A DNA stretch of 64,000 nucleotides from Scolanthus callimorphus (GCA_033964015.1 CM066919.1:27300204-27364203), one strand, 5' to 3'; counted from the stretch's first letter, positions 1 to 12,046 are shown. Notes: generated by a model from the sequence alone, not told the origin. A program made the numbers and translations.

Positions 1-281
1 AAAATTTAATCTGTCAAAATTGTTGGTATTTTTTAGGGTATTTTCAGACTGAGGGGTATTTTTTAGGGTGGAAATTTTTTCCGACCAGGTATTTTTTAGG
101 GTCAAAATTCGAGTTTCCCGACGGTCACCCCTAGCATTTTAACCTTAGAGTCCCCCCCCGGGACTAATTTGTTAATGACATTCTGTGAGGTCGTCTGTGT
201 ATCTCAAGCAAAACGAGATCTATTTGTTAAATAGTATATAGATGTGGATTTTCGTCTTGAATACTTTTATTATATCAGATA

Positions 282-287
282 TTTATT
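282..287 (-). terminator. candidate poly(A) signal for the mL44-PDZ gene
   Basis: TTTATT on the plus strand reads AATAAA on the minus strand, about 335 bp past the stop codon at 623. Position and hexamer are right, but the hexamer is common in AT-rich DNA. Confidence 0.3.
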
Positions 288-622
288 GCAGTTGAAACAG
301 GAGCCCATCAGGGGAGTATGCAGGATTTGTAAAAGTCACAGCATACACAGCATCTAGTACAGGCCAAGCTCATGAATGCACTACAGTACTTGTGCCAAAG
401 TCACCCCCAAAATTTGCAGGCCTATAGACTGCATACGCCTTTGCCCATGTTAAACATGATATGCTGTTTTAACAGCACTGCATTACCTCTCTAAATTTAC
501 ATAAAATTTCAAGGGGCCGTGTGTCCCTTGAAAAATATGTCTGCGTCCGGATTTAAGGGGTACATATTCAGGTTCACAAAGTCATTCTCTCCAATTCTAG
601 TGCATGTGAATATTTGGCTGGA

Positions 623-3600
623 TTAGCTAATTCTCTCCTGTTCTACTGCGTGTGAATATTTGGCTGGATTCTTGTCAGCCTGTGCTTGGTGCCATTCAGC
701 CCATTCCTCTGATGTAAGCTCTGCCATGAACTTTCGTCTCTTCATGACTTTATATCTACTCTCTATCTCATCTGTAAGGATTACTGGAAGAAAATAATCA
801 ACAATATTGATTAATACAGCCTTTTCAAGAAACGAAAAATGGAATAAAGACACTTTTTAGTTTTCTAGTTGACTACAAAATGTCCTCACATCTTTCGCTT
901 GATTTGCTATGCTAAACAGTGTCAATAATGTATTGAACGTCACTAGAAATCATATTTTCCAACGATTTCCAGCTCACACAAGTTCAATTTCAGTTGTTGT
1001 TCAGCTCCAGTTCTGTCAACAACTTGAAATGTAATCCTGGCATAGATCTGTGGGGATAAATCTTCCTTTAATTACAGAATCCTTTGTTTTCCTACCTTCT
1101 TTGTCATGTTTAACAGTGAGTGTCACAATTCCTGCAAATAATAGACATAATTTATTTAACTACAGTATCTAAAGTGCTAATGGTAAGTGCTGATGGCATT
1201 TTAAAATTGCTCAGTAAACTGACCTTTTGCAGTCTGAAGGATTCTGACAACTTGTGCATGATCCAGTCCAACAAGACTCTGAAAAATGACAAGTAAGCAA
1301 ACAGGCATTATAGTGAAAAAGGCTTAGAAACAGTGAAAGTAAAAAAGCTGTCTAAAATCTGGAAAATGGTAAACAATGTCTAAAGCGCATTACTCTTACT
1401 GCTGTACCTTTAAAAGCTACTTCTTTTTTGCCATCACCTTTACTATATGTGATTTACAAGGTGCAACCTGGTGCAATGGGCAGTAGCATTTAACATCTGC
1501 ACCCCCTGTTGAGCACCTCTGGAATTCCAGGGTGGGTACCCTCAGAGCAGTGTGGAATTCCAGGGTGGGTACCCTATGGTAGGAGCAAAATTCCAGGGTG
1601 AGTTTTCTAAAAATATGAAATTCCAGCGTGGATAAACATGAATTCCAGGGTGGAAGAAATTGACTGGAATTCCAAGGGTGGGTGGGCCAGGACAACCCAG
1701 AATTTCCAGGGTAGGTATCTAATGCAGGGGTCCTCAACAGTGGGGGTTCAGATTTTAAATGCTACTGCCTAATTTGTGCAGTTTATTTCTTGTAAGCTTT
1801 ATTCAACACCAGCCTGACTCTGAAAACTCTGTGACAACACAACACATGCTTTTGTGTTTGGTACAATTTTCCTTACAAATCAACTAACCTATGTTTATGG
1901 CTCAAGAAAAAATCAGTCTAACAAAGTACAGCTCCATGTTACTAAGGTAGTATTAGGTGACAAATCTTTATACAAATTACAGCTCCATGTTACTAAGGTA
2001 GTGTTAGGTAACAAAGCTTTATACAAATTAGCTAAGTACCCTGTCATTGATAGCCAGAAGAACGTCTCCCACTTGCAGTCCACCGTGCCTATCAGCCAAA
2101 CCCCCTGGGCTAATACTAGCCACAAATACAGGTGAATAATAACGGTATATCAGCCACTGCTCATTTTTCAGTCTCTTCTTCTCTCCTCCCTTGATATTGA
2201 ATCCAAAGGGCTCATCTCCCTGAGGAACATTAACATTGCACAGACCCATCAGCACATGGTTTGTAAGTGACTGCTGTTAGTAGTGACTGTTGTTAGTTGT
2301 TTGTAGTGTTCAACCATGCTTTCCTCTTGTAGTTTGTTAATTAGTGTTCAATTTTGTAATTAGTGTCTAATCGTGTACTGTACCTTGTTTGGGGTGCCTT
2401 TGTGGAACTTAGAGTCTGTCAGCCACCCCTCATCATGTTAATTTTTTTTTAATATTGTACTTTGGCATGATGAAAGCTACTATTAAATAAATACAATAAG
2501 TGGCAGATTTAAGGGAGATGCTGCAGGTGTGGGTGCACTCTGAATTCTGAAGAACAGTCTTGCCTTGAAACCCAAAGTTAAAATAGCATATTTGCAAGTA
2601 ATTCAAATCCAAGTTACTAGATACCTTTTCTAGGTCCACAAGTCTCTGCCCATGGGTCTGGAGGCCAAGGTCAATGAGATCTTCAGGCATAAAACCATCC
2701 TTATCATACGAGAGGGAAAAACCCTCAAGCTGATTGGGAAATGTGTTTAATAGTCCTTGCTGACAGGCCTGCAAAAATATTGGTTGAAAGGATAGATAAA
2801 AACCTAGAAAGTATTGATTGTAAGAAAATGGGACTGAACAAGAAATAGTTAAGGGAAATGTGAAAGTTTAAAAAAATGTTGCCCAACACTACTGTACCGG
2901 TACCCATGGAGGAACATCTGTTGCACTTACTTTCTTTTCAGCTTTCTCTAAAGAATAACCCATGGCTAAAAGCAAAAGTGAAAGAGAGAATGTAATAGTC
3001 AGAGAACAACAAGTTATATTAAAAAAACATCAAACAATGGCAGCATCTAGAATACCTTGACCTATACATTCCTCTCCCAGGAAGACAGAAACCAGATATC
3101 TGTAAGGATGGTCCATATGACACTCTGAGTCCATTTTTTGTGACTCCAAAAGACTGGGTGAGAAAAACATAAAATAAAAGTTATTTTTAGATGTCAGAAA
3201 TCTAAGTGAAAATATAAATAATGGAGAATTTACTTGCTAAAACTTACACCGTCTTTAGTGGAGCCTTTCCTGAGATTTGTGATATACATTTAAGGAGGTA
3301 TTTAGGGTGCTGTAATTTAATTATTCTCTGAAGACCTTCATCATGTAGTTGGGAAATGAATGCTGACTTCACAACACTTCTGACCTTTTCTGGTCCCTGT
3401 GAATCACATGAAAGAGTACTGTATGTGAATACAAACACCTGAGATGCAGTTGTTTTTAAAGGTATCAGGTTGGTATTATTAATGTTGCTGCTTAACACTA
3501 ACTGCTATTGGGATACTCTGGCTTATCAAATCATGCCTGCTAAAAATAACTACAAGCTAATAACAACATAAGAAAGGTGCCATAGGCCTTCCAGACAGGC

Positions 3601-6148
3601 ACAAATTTTGCTATTCAAAAGTAAGATGTTTTAAATATTTCTCTTCTTACCTCGTGTACATAGATGCTGCCCAAAATAGAGAAGACTGCTTGTATTGCTA
3701 TATTGTCCTTTTCTTGATTCTGTTGAAAGAATATCTCTCTATTTTTAGTCTAACTACTGGTAAAACATGTGGTAACTAGTTAAAACTGAAGCTGCATGAT
3801 GCCATACACCGCCTGCCAGACAGTAAAAATGCAATGTAAACTGGAATAAAGGAAATGGCCATTAATAAACACACACATTTTTGGTTTGACATCAGGAAGA
3901 CATCTGCAAATGTGCATCAATGAAGGCTGTTACATACTGACCTTAAACATGACAAGTCTCATGAGCTGCTTATCCTCTGTAAATCTACAGGCTATCTCAT
4001 CGAGAATTCCATTTTGCAGATCCCTAAAATGTTAGAATAAGTACAATACCACATAACTTGCGTCATTTATGCTACAATGAACTGCCAATGTCCAAATATT
4101 GTACCCTCAGTGGAGCTATATATGGAGTAATTTGTAACTAAATGCCAATTCCCACTTAAATAATAGAGTAATACTTACCATAGTTGTTGTGCTGACATAT
4201 TAGGATACTCTGAGTATAAAGCCTCAGCAATAAATCTTCTAGTAGCTGTATAACCTAAGATAAGATGTACAAAGTCCAACAGTGAAATGCAGAAAAAGAT
4301 GTTCACAGGTCAGATTAGACTATATTTTTATTCTCAGTGGCAATAAATGTCTCGGGAATAGGATTATGAAGAACAAAATACAAGAACAGGCTACAAGGTA
4401 AGTAAGTTCACATCATTTGATCAATTCTTATCAATATTATCCCTGGAGAAAAACCTACACAGGATCCTATAAGATCTTACAGGATCCTATAGAATCTTGA
4501 TCTGTTTAGATAGATAGATAGATGTGTTTAATGTATTCACCAGGGATGTCTAATATTCTAGACATGTAATGTTAGTCTATAAAGCACACGTGAAAAACAG
4601 TCTTGTATGTTTCATATTCAGAGACCAACATATTTTTATACCTCATGCTTACGACACACAGAAAATATCAACCTTTCAGGTGCCTGGATGCAGAGGACAC
4701 AAAATATTACCATGTTCATGTAATAATATCAGTACAACTTAGGGCATACCAAGTAATGAAAGCTGTTCTCCACTTTTCACGTCACACATATTAAGAGATT
4801 TTCCATTTGACATCAAATATGATTTATGCAAGAATGCAGGCATGAGCAGATCAGCATCCTTTATACTTGAACCAAGAGACTCAACAAAATTGAGGACTTC
4901 TTGTTTGAATTCTAAAAGAAAAAAAAAGGGTTCATTATGAGATAAAAACTTTTGCAAAATGGAGTTAGACTTAGGATTGGAATCAGCTCATAAAAATGAT
5001 ATATACCTGATGAATGAACAGATGAAGGAGAAATCTGAAGAAAAAAAAGTTTCGTAGAATAAGAAAAACAGTGAATGGAAGCCTCTTAGATTCCACACCA
5101 AATCCCTGCATTATTATTATGTTATATTACTTAAAGGCTCATCCCCAACCACGATCCTTTGCGTGCTGAGGTACATTTTCTAAATAACAGAAAATGTCCC
5201 TTGCAATAGCAATACTAAAAAAAAACTGTTTTAATATTGCCATTTTATACAGTTTTTACCAGGTGATTAAATTTTTTCAGAAATTCTAACTATTTTCCAT
5301 CCAAGTCTGTGCAATATTTCTTTAAAAAGTGCAAGAATGTAGCAGTCCAAAACAAAAACAAAAGCTCGCAAAGGATGGCAGTCGGCGGTGGGCCTTTACA
5401 GTCAAACCGGATGTTTGTTTCCTCACAACATTGCTGGACAACATTGCAATATTGATTATCAACTTGCTTGATCAATTTGAAAATGTGTCGAGCAAGTTGC
5501 TAATAGTGCTGATCAATTTCCTAGAAGAAAATCCACCAAGGTGCTGAGTTTTGCTTAAACATATGGCTTATTTAATGCAAAATCATACAAATGGTGAAAA
5601 ACTGTGCACCTTAGTAGATTTGCTTCTAGGAAATTGTTCGGCGCTAGTTAGCAACTTGCTTGACACATTTGGATATTGATCGAGCAAGTTGATAATCAAT
5701 ATTGCAAAGTTGTGAGGAAAAGAAAATCTGGTTTGACTGTAAGTAAATTAATTAGTTTTAGCCCCTGCAAGCACACCATCTTGAAGTGACAGGGAAGTGG
5801 GGATTTTGTGGTGTTGTGAATTCAATTCAATTTATGAATGTGAATGAACTAAGGCCGGAGATAAAGAAAAAACTCTGCAACGAAGTACAAGAGCAAAGAG
5901 GGTATAAATCTATCTACATGTGGAGCAATACGATTATCCATGGAACATACCATGTTATCAGACAGGGAGGTGCTTGAATCCCGCTTGTCACTTGCATCAC
6001 TGCATAATGTTCGCCCTGCATTCAATCTAAAATGACTAATAAGAGTTCTTGTTCTTTGTGGCAAAGCCCTGGTGCAAACCGTACTCGTGAAAGCACAGTC
6101 CAAGGCCAAGGAACATCTGACAGCGCGCAAGGCACCACGAGTGATCAT
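623..6148 (-). CDS. MRPL44: mL44-like protein (inactive RNase III fold + dsRBD) with C-terminal PDZ domain
   Basis: Fourteen exons on the minus strand, all phase-compatible: 6148-5951, 5034-5007, 4911-4750, 4254-4179, 4023-3942, 3719-3651, 3396-3248, 3153-3056, 2965-2931, 2768-2625, 2219-2040, 1278-1224, 1131-1096, 783-623, giving about 490 aa. Exon 1 starts MITRGALRAVR, an Arg-rich, acid-poor leader typical of mitochondrial import. Exons 3-7 give an RNase III-like helical domain; the usual catalytic signature is replaced by GEQLSLLG, so it is probably catalytically dead, as in mL44 of the mitochondrial large ribosomal subunit. GPEKVRSVVKSAF matches the mL44 region GPERTALFIRDFL. Exons 8-10 give a dsRBD (YRYLVSVFLGEECIGQ, EKAEKKACQQGLLNTF). 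Exon 10 ends RLVDLEK, the first PDZ strand, and exons 11-13 supply the rest (GFNIKGG, GLQVGDVLLAIND, LDHAQVVRILQTAKG). Human mL44 is 332 aa and has no PDZ. The family call is firm; the fusion depends on the exon 10-11 splice. Confidence 0.78.
1521..1716. repeat. irregular minisatellite based on AATTCCAGGGTGGGTACC
   Basis: About seven imperfect units sharing (G)AATTCCAGGGTGG, several followed by GTACC, at irregular spacing. It lies in the mL44-PDZ intron between exons 11 and 12. It is open in one minus frame by chance, producing a spurious Thr-Leu-Glu-Phe repeat ORF. Confidence 0.75.
1927..2028. repeat. 51-bp direct duplication
   Basis: Two adjacent copies of a 51-bp unit starting TACAGCTCCATGTTACTAAG (1927 and 1978), differing at a few bases. 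The block starts within 15 bp of the donor of PDZ exon 11, on its intron side. Confidence 0.8.
5399..5739. mobile_element. mariner-type MITE, 341 bp, in mL44 intron 1
   Basis: Ends CAGTCAAACC and GGTTTGACTG are inverted copies, flanked on both sides by TA (5397-5398 and 5740-5741), the target duplication expected for Tc1/mariner elements. The inner sequence is also largely self-complementary (a GATCAATTTCCTAGAAG-type arm against CTTCTAGGAAATTGTTC). There is no coding capacity, so it is a non-autonomous element. Confidence 0.75.
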
Positions 6149-6452
6149 AGTTACAGGAATTCGTTTGGAAGCGCTCTCAGTTGAATAAAATTACAGAAAT
6201 AATCATTGACGCATCAAAAACAGGTGCTAATAACATATCCATGACATCAGAGTGGAGAAATCCTTGTCTAAAGTTCAGATACTTGCAAACCACACGGAGG
6301 CCGCCATCTTGGATTCGACTTGACTTGCACGTGCGAAGTGTGTTACGCAGCACGAATTTCTCACTTGTCCCCAGTCTCTCTCGCGTTGCTCATTAACAAA
6401 CGCGCTCATGGCGCCGACCTGCTGTGGCAAGTCTTCTTCAAGTGGCCGAAAA
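6149..6452. promoter_or_regulatory. 304-bp divergent promoter region, mL44-PDZ / CDIPT-like
   Basis: Only 304 bp separate the two start codons. The region holds a YY1-type motif (GCCGCCATCTTGG near 6299-6311) and an E-box CACGTG at 6328-6333. No TATA box is evident. A shared bidirectional promoter is inferred from layout and motifs. Confidence 0.55.
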
Positions 6453-9400
6453 AATGCCTTCTGCAGTCCAGGTTTTTCTCTATATACCCAACATTATAGG
6501 TAAATCGTCCATTATTTCTGTGTCACTGAAAAAATGTCCATATTGATTTGCAAAATCGATATCTATCTGCATTGCGGGTTTCAAATCGGTTCTATGACGC
6601 AACTCACTTTCATTATTTTCCGGCTGTAGGATATTTTCGTCTAGTCCTCCTTGCTTTGGCTTTGTATTATATAGACAACGAGCCTCGTCTTTTCCTATCA
6701 TTCTACGTTAGTTCCGTGATTCTAGATGGTAAGTCATCACTTGAATCGTGTACTTTTTACACACAAGCACAGAAAGCAGGAACCAACATAGAACAAACAC
6801 AAGCGCACACCATGTAAAATATACAATTTTTATTTGTTTGTTTGTACATGCATTTGTTAGGTTGTGCTTCTGCCATGTCAAACCAACGGTTTGTGCTTAG
6901 CACACTGAAAAGCTCTGCCTACACTAGTGGAAAATGGTGAGAGCCCCCTCCCCTCAGGTATACACCCTGTTTATTATTTTGCTCTGTGGCAGGTTTTGAT
7001 GGTTATTTTGCAAGGCTTCTTGGCCAGACATCAGCCTTTGGAGCCTGGGTAATAATTTAAAATTCTTCATTTTTATTATTATTATTAATCAAATTTTCAC
7101 CATTGAATCATGTAGATTATGTGTGTAGATGAGGCTAATAATTATTTTATGAATTTCAGTTTGATGTTGTTATTGATAACATTGGACGGACAATACTCTG
7201 GAGCCATGTTCAGAAGGTACAAATTACCAGGAATGATAAATTGTTAGTGATGTGCACATTTTTGAATTTCGGAGAGACAATAATTTATTTGGTCATTGAT
7301 ATGATTGCAGTGTTAGATCCAAGGGTAGTGTGATGGCTGCATAGCACTCACTTTGACATTCCCAAGACAATCAAAAACAAAACAGTCAAATTCACTTCTC
7401 GCATATTCCAGTACTCTATGGACTATTGTCTTTCCATGACAGACAAACACCCCCTTTCCCAAAACCTGAATCTTCCCCTGGACTGCATTCATCCTATTGA
7501 CTCAATAGGTAACTACTGATGTAATCATAAATGACAGGGAAGTGTTGAGGAAATTGAATGGCAAAATCTAATTTGATGTTATGCTATCAATGTTTCAAAT
7601 TGCAAAAAACATTATTGAATACATACTGGTGCTCAAGGTCTCTGAGGACATCTTTCAAAATGTTCATGAAATTGTAAAAACCGCAATCACAAGGTAATAC
7701 CAGAGTAATATGAGTTTTTTGACTGTGTTTGTTTTTCAGTGGGGTTGGATGGTGGTCTGTCTAGAGTGGCTTGCTTTTGTGTGCACTCATTCTTTAGGAG
7801 CATCATGGAAGAATGCCAACATTAGGACACAGCCCATATGGGTGCAAGCTATCATGGCAAATGGTAAAAAACATGGTGACCATCCCCTCCTCTAGATCTC
7901 CCACTGCTCCCAGATCTGGTGGCATGAGGGGGGCCGTCACACCATACCCCTTTAATCCCAACTGTGCCTAGATCAGGGTGCATGTTGGGACCACCCTGTC
8001 ATACTCCCAGATCACCCACTGGACTTAGATCTTGTGGCATGTACTATACTGTTCAAGTTGCTGGACTTATGAAATGTATACTGGACCTAGATTTGGTGGT
8101 AAGTGGGGGAACCTCACCCATACCCCTAGATCCCCCTCTCATGTCCTGAATCTAGTTAAGTTGACGCCATCCTCTTCATGCCCCTAGATGTGGTAGCATA
8201 TGGGGTTATTCCCTTCATGCCCCAGCACTCCCACTGGGCTTAGAATGGTGACACGAGGAGACTAAATTCATTGCTTGTTTGTTTTCAATTTTAGATTTTA
8301 AAACTCCTCTAGGAGTATATGCCATTGGTGGCCTACATTTGTTGCCTGTTTGGTTTTATATGAAAATGTGGCGATTATATCCCCGGATCAAGCCCTGTAT
8401 ACAGCATATTCCTACTGTGCTTCTTGCTTCTGGCCGTGTCTTGTGTTGCTGTGTTGAAGTGAGTAGTATGTCTATATGTAGATTGCTAACCATGTCTTCT
8501 ACCAAAACTATTGAACTATAGCTCCACAATAAAGTCACAACCAAGATCAATATTTTGGCGCAATATGGGCTCTAGCCCTTCCACTTGCCCCCCTCAATGG
8601 TGTGTTCAGGGTAGCAGGCTAAGTTTGTTATGTAGGTGGCTAGGTTTGGTGGTCCCACGCCAAGGCAGTGACCCTTCTAGGGGGGTACTGAGGCATGCCC
8701 CGGGAAATTTTGAAATTTTAGTAGCAGAAAAGGCCTTTTCCTGCGTTTTGAGGGCAAGATAATTGGCAAATTCATGTATTCTATTGCCTAAATATTGAAG
8801 TAATAATGAGGTTGCCGGCGGTCAGCAGTGAAATAGACTGCGATTCACCGCCGGTAGCCGCCTTCTATTGAAACCCCTGTGCGTTTCATTTTGGTGCACA
8901 GAAAGTTTAAGAATAAATTTTAGTATTAAGTTTATCAGTTTACCATATTTCTCTTTTTCAAAGTTATGGTTTATCTGTGATCACATGTTGAGCTTGGCTG
9001 AGCTTTCAGCATCTGAGCCAAATATGGAAGAGGAGCCACAGCAAGTTGCCAGGCAAGCTACACAAAGAAGGAGAAAAGCTTCACCTTCTCGAGAACCACC
9101 ACCTAGACGTCCCCCTAAAACAAATCCTAAGCGAGACATGGTCAAGCCAGCAGAAGATGAGTCTGAGCCAGGACCAAGTCCGAGAACAAAGACTGCTCCA
9201 AAAGGAAAAACCCCAGAGCTTTCTTCAAAATCCAGGAGAGATCCTAAAGGGGCGCCGGTGGCGATTTCCTTACCAGCAGGGGTGCCAATTCCAGGTCAAG
9301 CATCTCCTCTACCCCAGACTTTCCCGAGACAAGGGAGAGAGGCAAGCCCAGATAGGAATGCTGGGGCAGACACTGCAAATGACAATGGCCGTACCCAGAA

Positions 9401-9455
9401 TGAGACTACAGAAAGGCGAGGGCCGCTACTTAGAAGGTTCTCTAGAAGACGCTAG
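6453..9455 (+). CDS. CDP-alcohol phosphatidyltransferase, PI-synthase (CDIPT)-like, with long basic tail
   Basis: Seven in-phase exons: 6453-6498, 6630-6728, 6993-7048, 7160-7216, 7740-7863, 8295-8458, 8964-9455; about 345 aa. The N-terminus MPSAVQVFLYIPNIIGYFR resembles the start of PI synthase (VPNLIGYAR). The family motif D-x2-DG-x2-AR-x8-G-x3-D-x3-D is complete: DGFDGYFARLLGQTSAFGAW continuing FDVVIDN, spread over exons 2-4, so the metal and CDP ligands are all present. Enzymes of this family attach an alcohol such as inositol to CDP-diacylglycerol in the ER membrane. Several hydrophobic segments follow (exons 5-7). The last exon adds about 150 residues rich in Pro, Arg, Lys and Ser, ending FSRRR, which is absent from the 213-aa human enzyme. 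It is therefore probably a divergent paralogue; the substrate is not known. Confidence 0.8.
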
Positions 9456-9861
9456 ATTTTTATTCTTGGTACTGATTTGTATCTATAGTTATACCGTACT
9501 GAGAGCCATAGCTTCCAGGAATCATGACGAACATGGAGTTAAGTAAAGGGATTTTAAAAGAGCCTTGAGAGAATTTGTAAATACGATATGTTTTATATTT
9601 ATTGTGTACGGCCGCATAAAAAGTACAATTAAATATTGTGGAAGTTCAACAGCGCCCAATACTTCAATGTTATTTTTATTTCAGCGACTCCCCTTTGCCT
9701 TGTTTGGGCGTGATGGTGACAGGTGTATAAATAGGCTGGGTAATGCGCTACTAAATAACGTTACTACTGCACATGGGGCGTCCTCAGATGGCTGGTAACC
9801 AGACGTCCTCAAATGGTCTAGTGACCAGGCGTTTTCAATGGTATCTAGCGACTGCGCAATT

Positions 9862-9867
9862 AATAAA
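9862..9867 (+). terminator. candidate poly(A) signal for the CDIPT-like gene
   Basis: AATAAA about 400 bp after the stop at 9455, before the convergent LicD-family gene ends at 9960. Confidence 0.35.
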
Positions 9868-9959
9868 GAATAGCTTCAATCGTTGTCTAGTCTATCATGT
9901 CCAGCGAAATGCTGAAGTGCTGATTTTTTTTAAGCTTGCTGTCACTTAGTTTTACAATG

Positions 9960-11401
9960 TCAACAGCCATTGGCACGCCTTATCCAGCAAGGAACATAGC
10001 ACTTCCATTTGTACGGCATAGAGATCCCCAGTCTATAGGTCCACGGGTATCTGTGCGCTAATAGTTTCTGCGGTTGGTTAGGGATAGCGACTTGCACGCC
10101 ATAGAAGTCAATTTTCTTCGTAGGAAATACCCATGACTTTGGGAAGGTCTCTTGACCATGGTGCCATCTGACTATTACATTCTCGTTGTTCATCACATCC
10201 TCTGGATAGTATTTATCCAACATGATCTTCTTGCCTCCAAAATACCCCTGCACTTCGCGCTCCTCCCAACGCATATAATCCACAACGATGTATTTGTAAA
10301 AAGCGCGTAAAGGGTTGGAGCTTATATGTTTCTCGAAACTAAGCTCATTGTGTGCTCGGAAGGCCCGATTGCTGCTCAAAAGGTACGAAATATCTGCATC
10401 CTCGTCCCATGGAATAAGCCCTCCTTTTGTCATGACGCCCAAGAGAACACCTGGAAGTGGAAAAGATGATGTTGGCAACAGAACATGAGTATCCCAGTGG
10501 CGGATTTAGGAGTCGCTTTGGGTGCCAGTGCACCCCCTTTTGGGTTGATATTAATTAGGAAATGTACGAGGCCTTATAGTATACACATTTTTCTGCACCA
10601 AATATTTATCGATGGCACACCCCCTTTACAAAATTACATGGATCCACCATAAATTGACTTCGGCCCGAGAAGCGCGACCTGGACATTGGCTTCAGTGATA
10701 CTTCGTTCGTTTCGTGGCCACGTGCTCTTTTAATAAACTAAGTTATTCTACTAAACATCACACCTCGATTAATAAAGCAATTCGTGCTCGTTGATGCGTG
10801 TCTGCAAAGGAGCGACTGGTGGCTAGTCACGAAATCTTCCAGTTCTTTTCCAAAGCGATCATTCTTGTAGATTTCTGGTCTTAGTACTGTAAAACACACT
10901 CAGTATTACACGATTGTTGAGACACAGCTGAACTAAGGTGTTACCTTACGTGGGTCAATGATAACGGTCCTAAAATGAATGGTTGAGAATGGTATTCGGC
11001 AAATGCCGAAATGTGTATATAACCGAGCTGGAAAGCAAACAAATTTTCAAGCCCAACATAAAAACATAACAAAGAGTTATTCGTGAATTAAAGTAATAAA
11101 GGAAGTAAAGTGAATAGTTACCGTAATCAAGCCAGTATTTAACTTTATGTTTTTCCATCGTCTTGCAAATTATTTGCACGGCATCCCGTATCATCTTCGC
11201 TCGTTCCTTATCTGTGTAACATTCTTCCTCGTACGAGCCGTTCAGCTCTGGTAGAATAAGGAAATGAAGAATTGGTAACATTGCAAGTGACAGGGCCACA
11301 AAGAGTATAGCGAAGCCACGTAACACTCGACGCTTGCAGCATTTAGTTCGCATGGACAGTAGACAGAATTTGAACTGAGTTACGAGTCGCGCCAAAGACA
11401 T
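9960..11401 (-). CDS. LicD/fukutin-family type II membrane phosphotransferase-like protein
   Basis: Two main exons, 11401-11122 and 10450-9960, join in phase to give about 256 aa. Exon 1 encodes a short basic cytosolic head and one membrane anchor (about residues 28-50, GFAILFVALSLAMLPILHF), then YWLDYG. Exon 2 begins GVLLGVMTKGG and continues IPWDEDADI, so the join recreates the LicD signature (LDYG-LLG-GG-PWD-D-DI) with its acidic metal-binding residues. The C-terminal part has FYGVQVAIPNQPQKLLAHRY, typical of the family end. LicD proteins transfer phosphocholine or ribitol-phosphate type groups; animal relatives (FKTN, FKRP) act in the Golgi on glycans. The single N-terminal anchor fits a Golgi lumenal enzyme. 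A possible extra exon lies between the two (10886-10764). Donor and substrate cannot be told from sequence. Confidence 0.78.
10764..10886 (-). other. candidate 123-nt cassette exon of the LicD-family gene
   Basis: Between the two LicD exons an acceptor (TTTTACAG) opens a 123-nt stretch ending at a donor (CGAG|GTGTGA). Entry and exit are both phase 1, so it can be included or skipped without breaking frame. It would add 41 residues starting VLRPEIYKNDRFGKELEDF. Its inclusion would split the conserved LDYG-VLLG signature, so skipping restores the canonical protein. Confidence 0.45.
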
Positions 11402-11943
11402 GATGGCACTCTTCGATAAGGTGTCACCATGAATTTTGGCCTAAATTACTGCCATGTAAAAAAAACCTAGTCTGCTAGTTGAAGATTATTACTCTAGGGA
11501 AACCTGGAGTAAAAACTTAATTTCTGTTTGTCTGACATGATTTCAAATGATATCATCGCCTGCGGGGGCCTGGGTACACGTGAATTCATTCAGCCAACAA
11601 AACATATTTACTTTGCAATGGGCCATGCGTGTGGACAAGTGGAAAAACGATTTTACCGCAATTTACCGTAAATTTGCCCTTGGTTCGTGAAATTATCTGG
11701 TCGTTGTCAACCATTAAACCATGTTTGTCTAATTATCATGACTTTTTCTTCGGCTTTCCCGAATATAAGGCAGGCGTCTGCAGGATTTTTAAAAAGTTGC
11801 AGTCACAGTAGCCTCGGGCATACGCAGGAAATTGCAAAACTACAGGCCAAGTGATTCACGTACAGTACTTTACCAAACGTCACCCCAAAAATGTGCAGTC
11901 CCGTGCCCGGGGGAGGGTGGGGGTATATATAAGATAGTGCCTT

Positions 11944-12046
11944 TTAGGCCTACGGCAAACGCCGTGCCAGAGTCGCGCCGTTCCAATACAAAACAATAGA
12001 AATTTCTTGATCATAAAGTATAATGAAGCGTTTGCCGTAGGCCTTA
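11944..12046. repeat. 103-bp inverted repeat
   Basis: TTAGGCCTACGGCAAACGC at the left is matched by its reverse complement at 12028-12046, giving a 19-bp stem around about 65 bp. Probably a tiny foldback element. Confidence 0.65.

Noticed and set aside
951..1034. Open minus-strand segment behind an acceptor (IYARITFQVV...) as a PDZ-gene exon
   Set aside because: Its open frame does not match the phase of exon 13; the exon at 783-623 does. It may be an alternative 3' exon but is unsupported.
1417..1737. 106-codon minus ORF with LEFH repeats
   Set aside because: It is the AATTCCAGGGTGG minisatellite translated, within an mL44-PDZ intron.
9046..9546. 166-codon plus ORF
   Set aside because: It overlaps the last CDIPT-like exon in another frame; the frame that continues the upstream exons was preferred.
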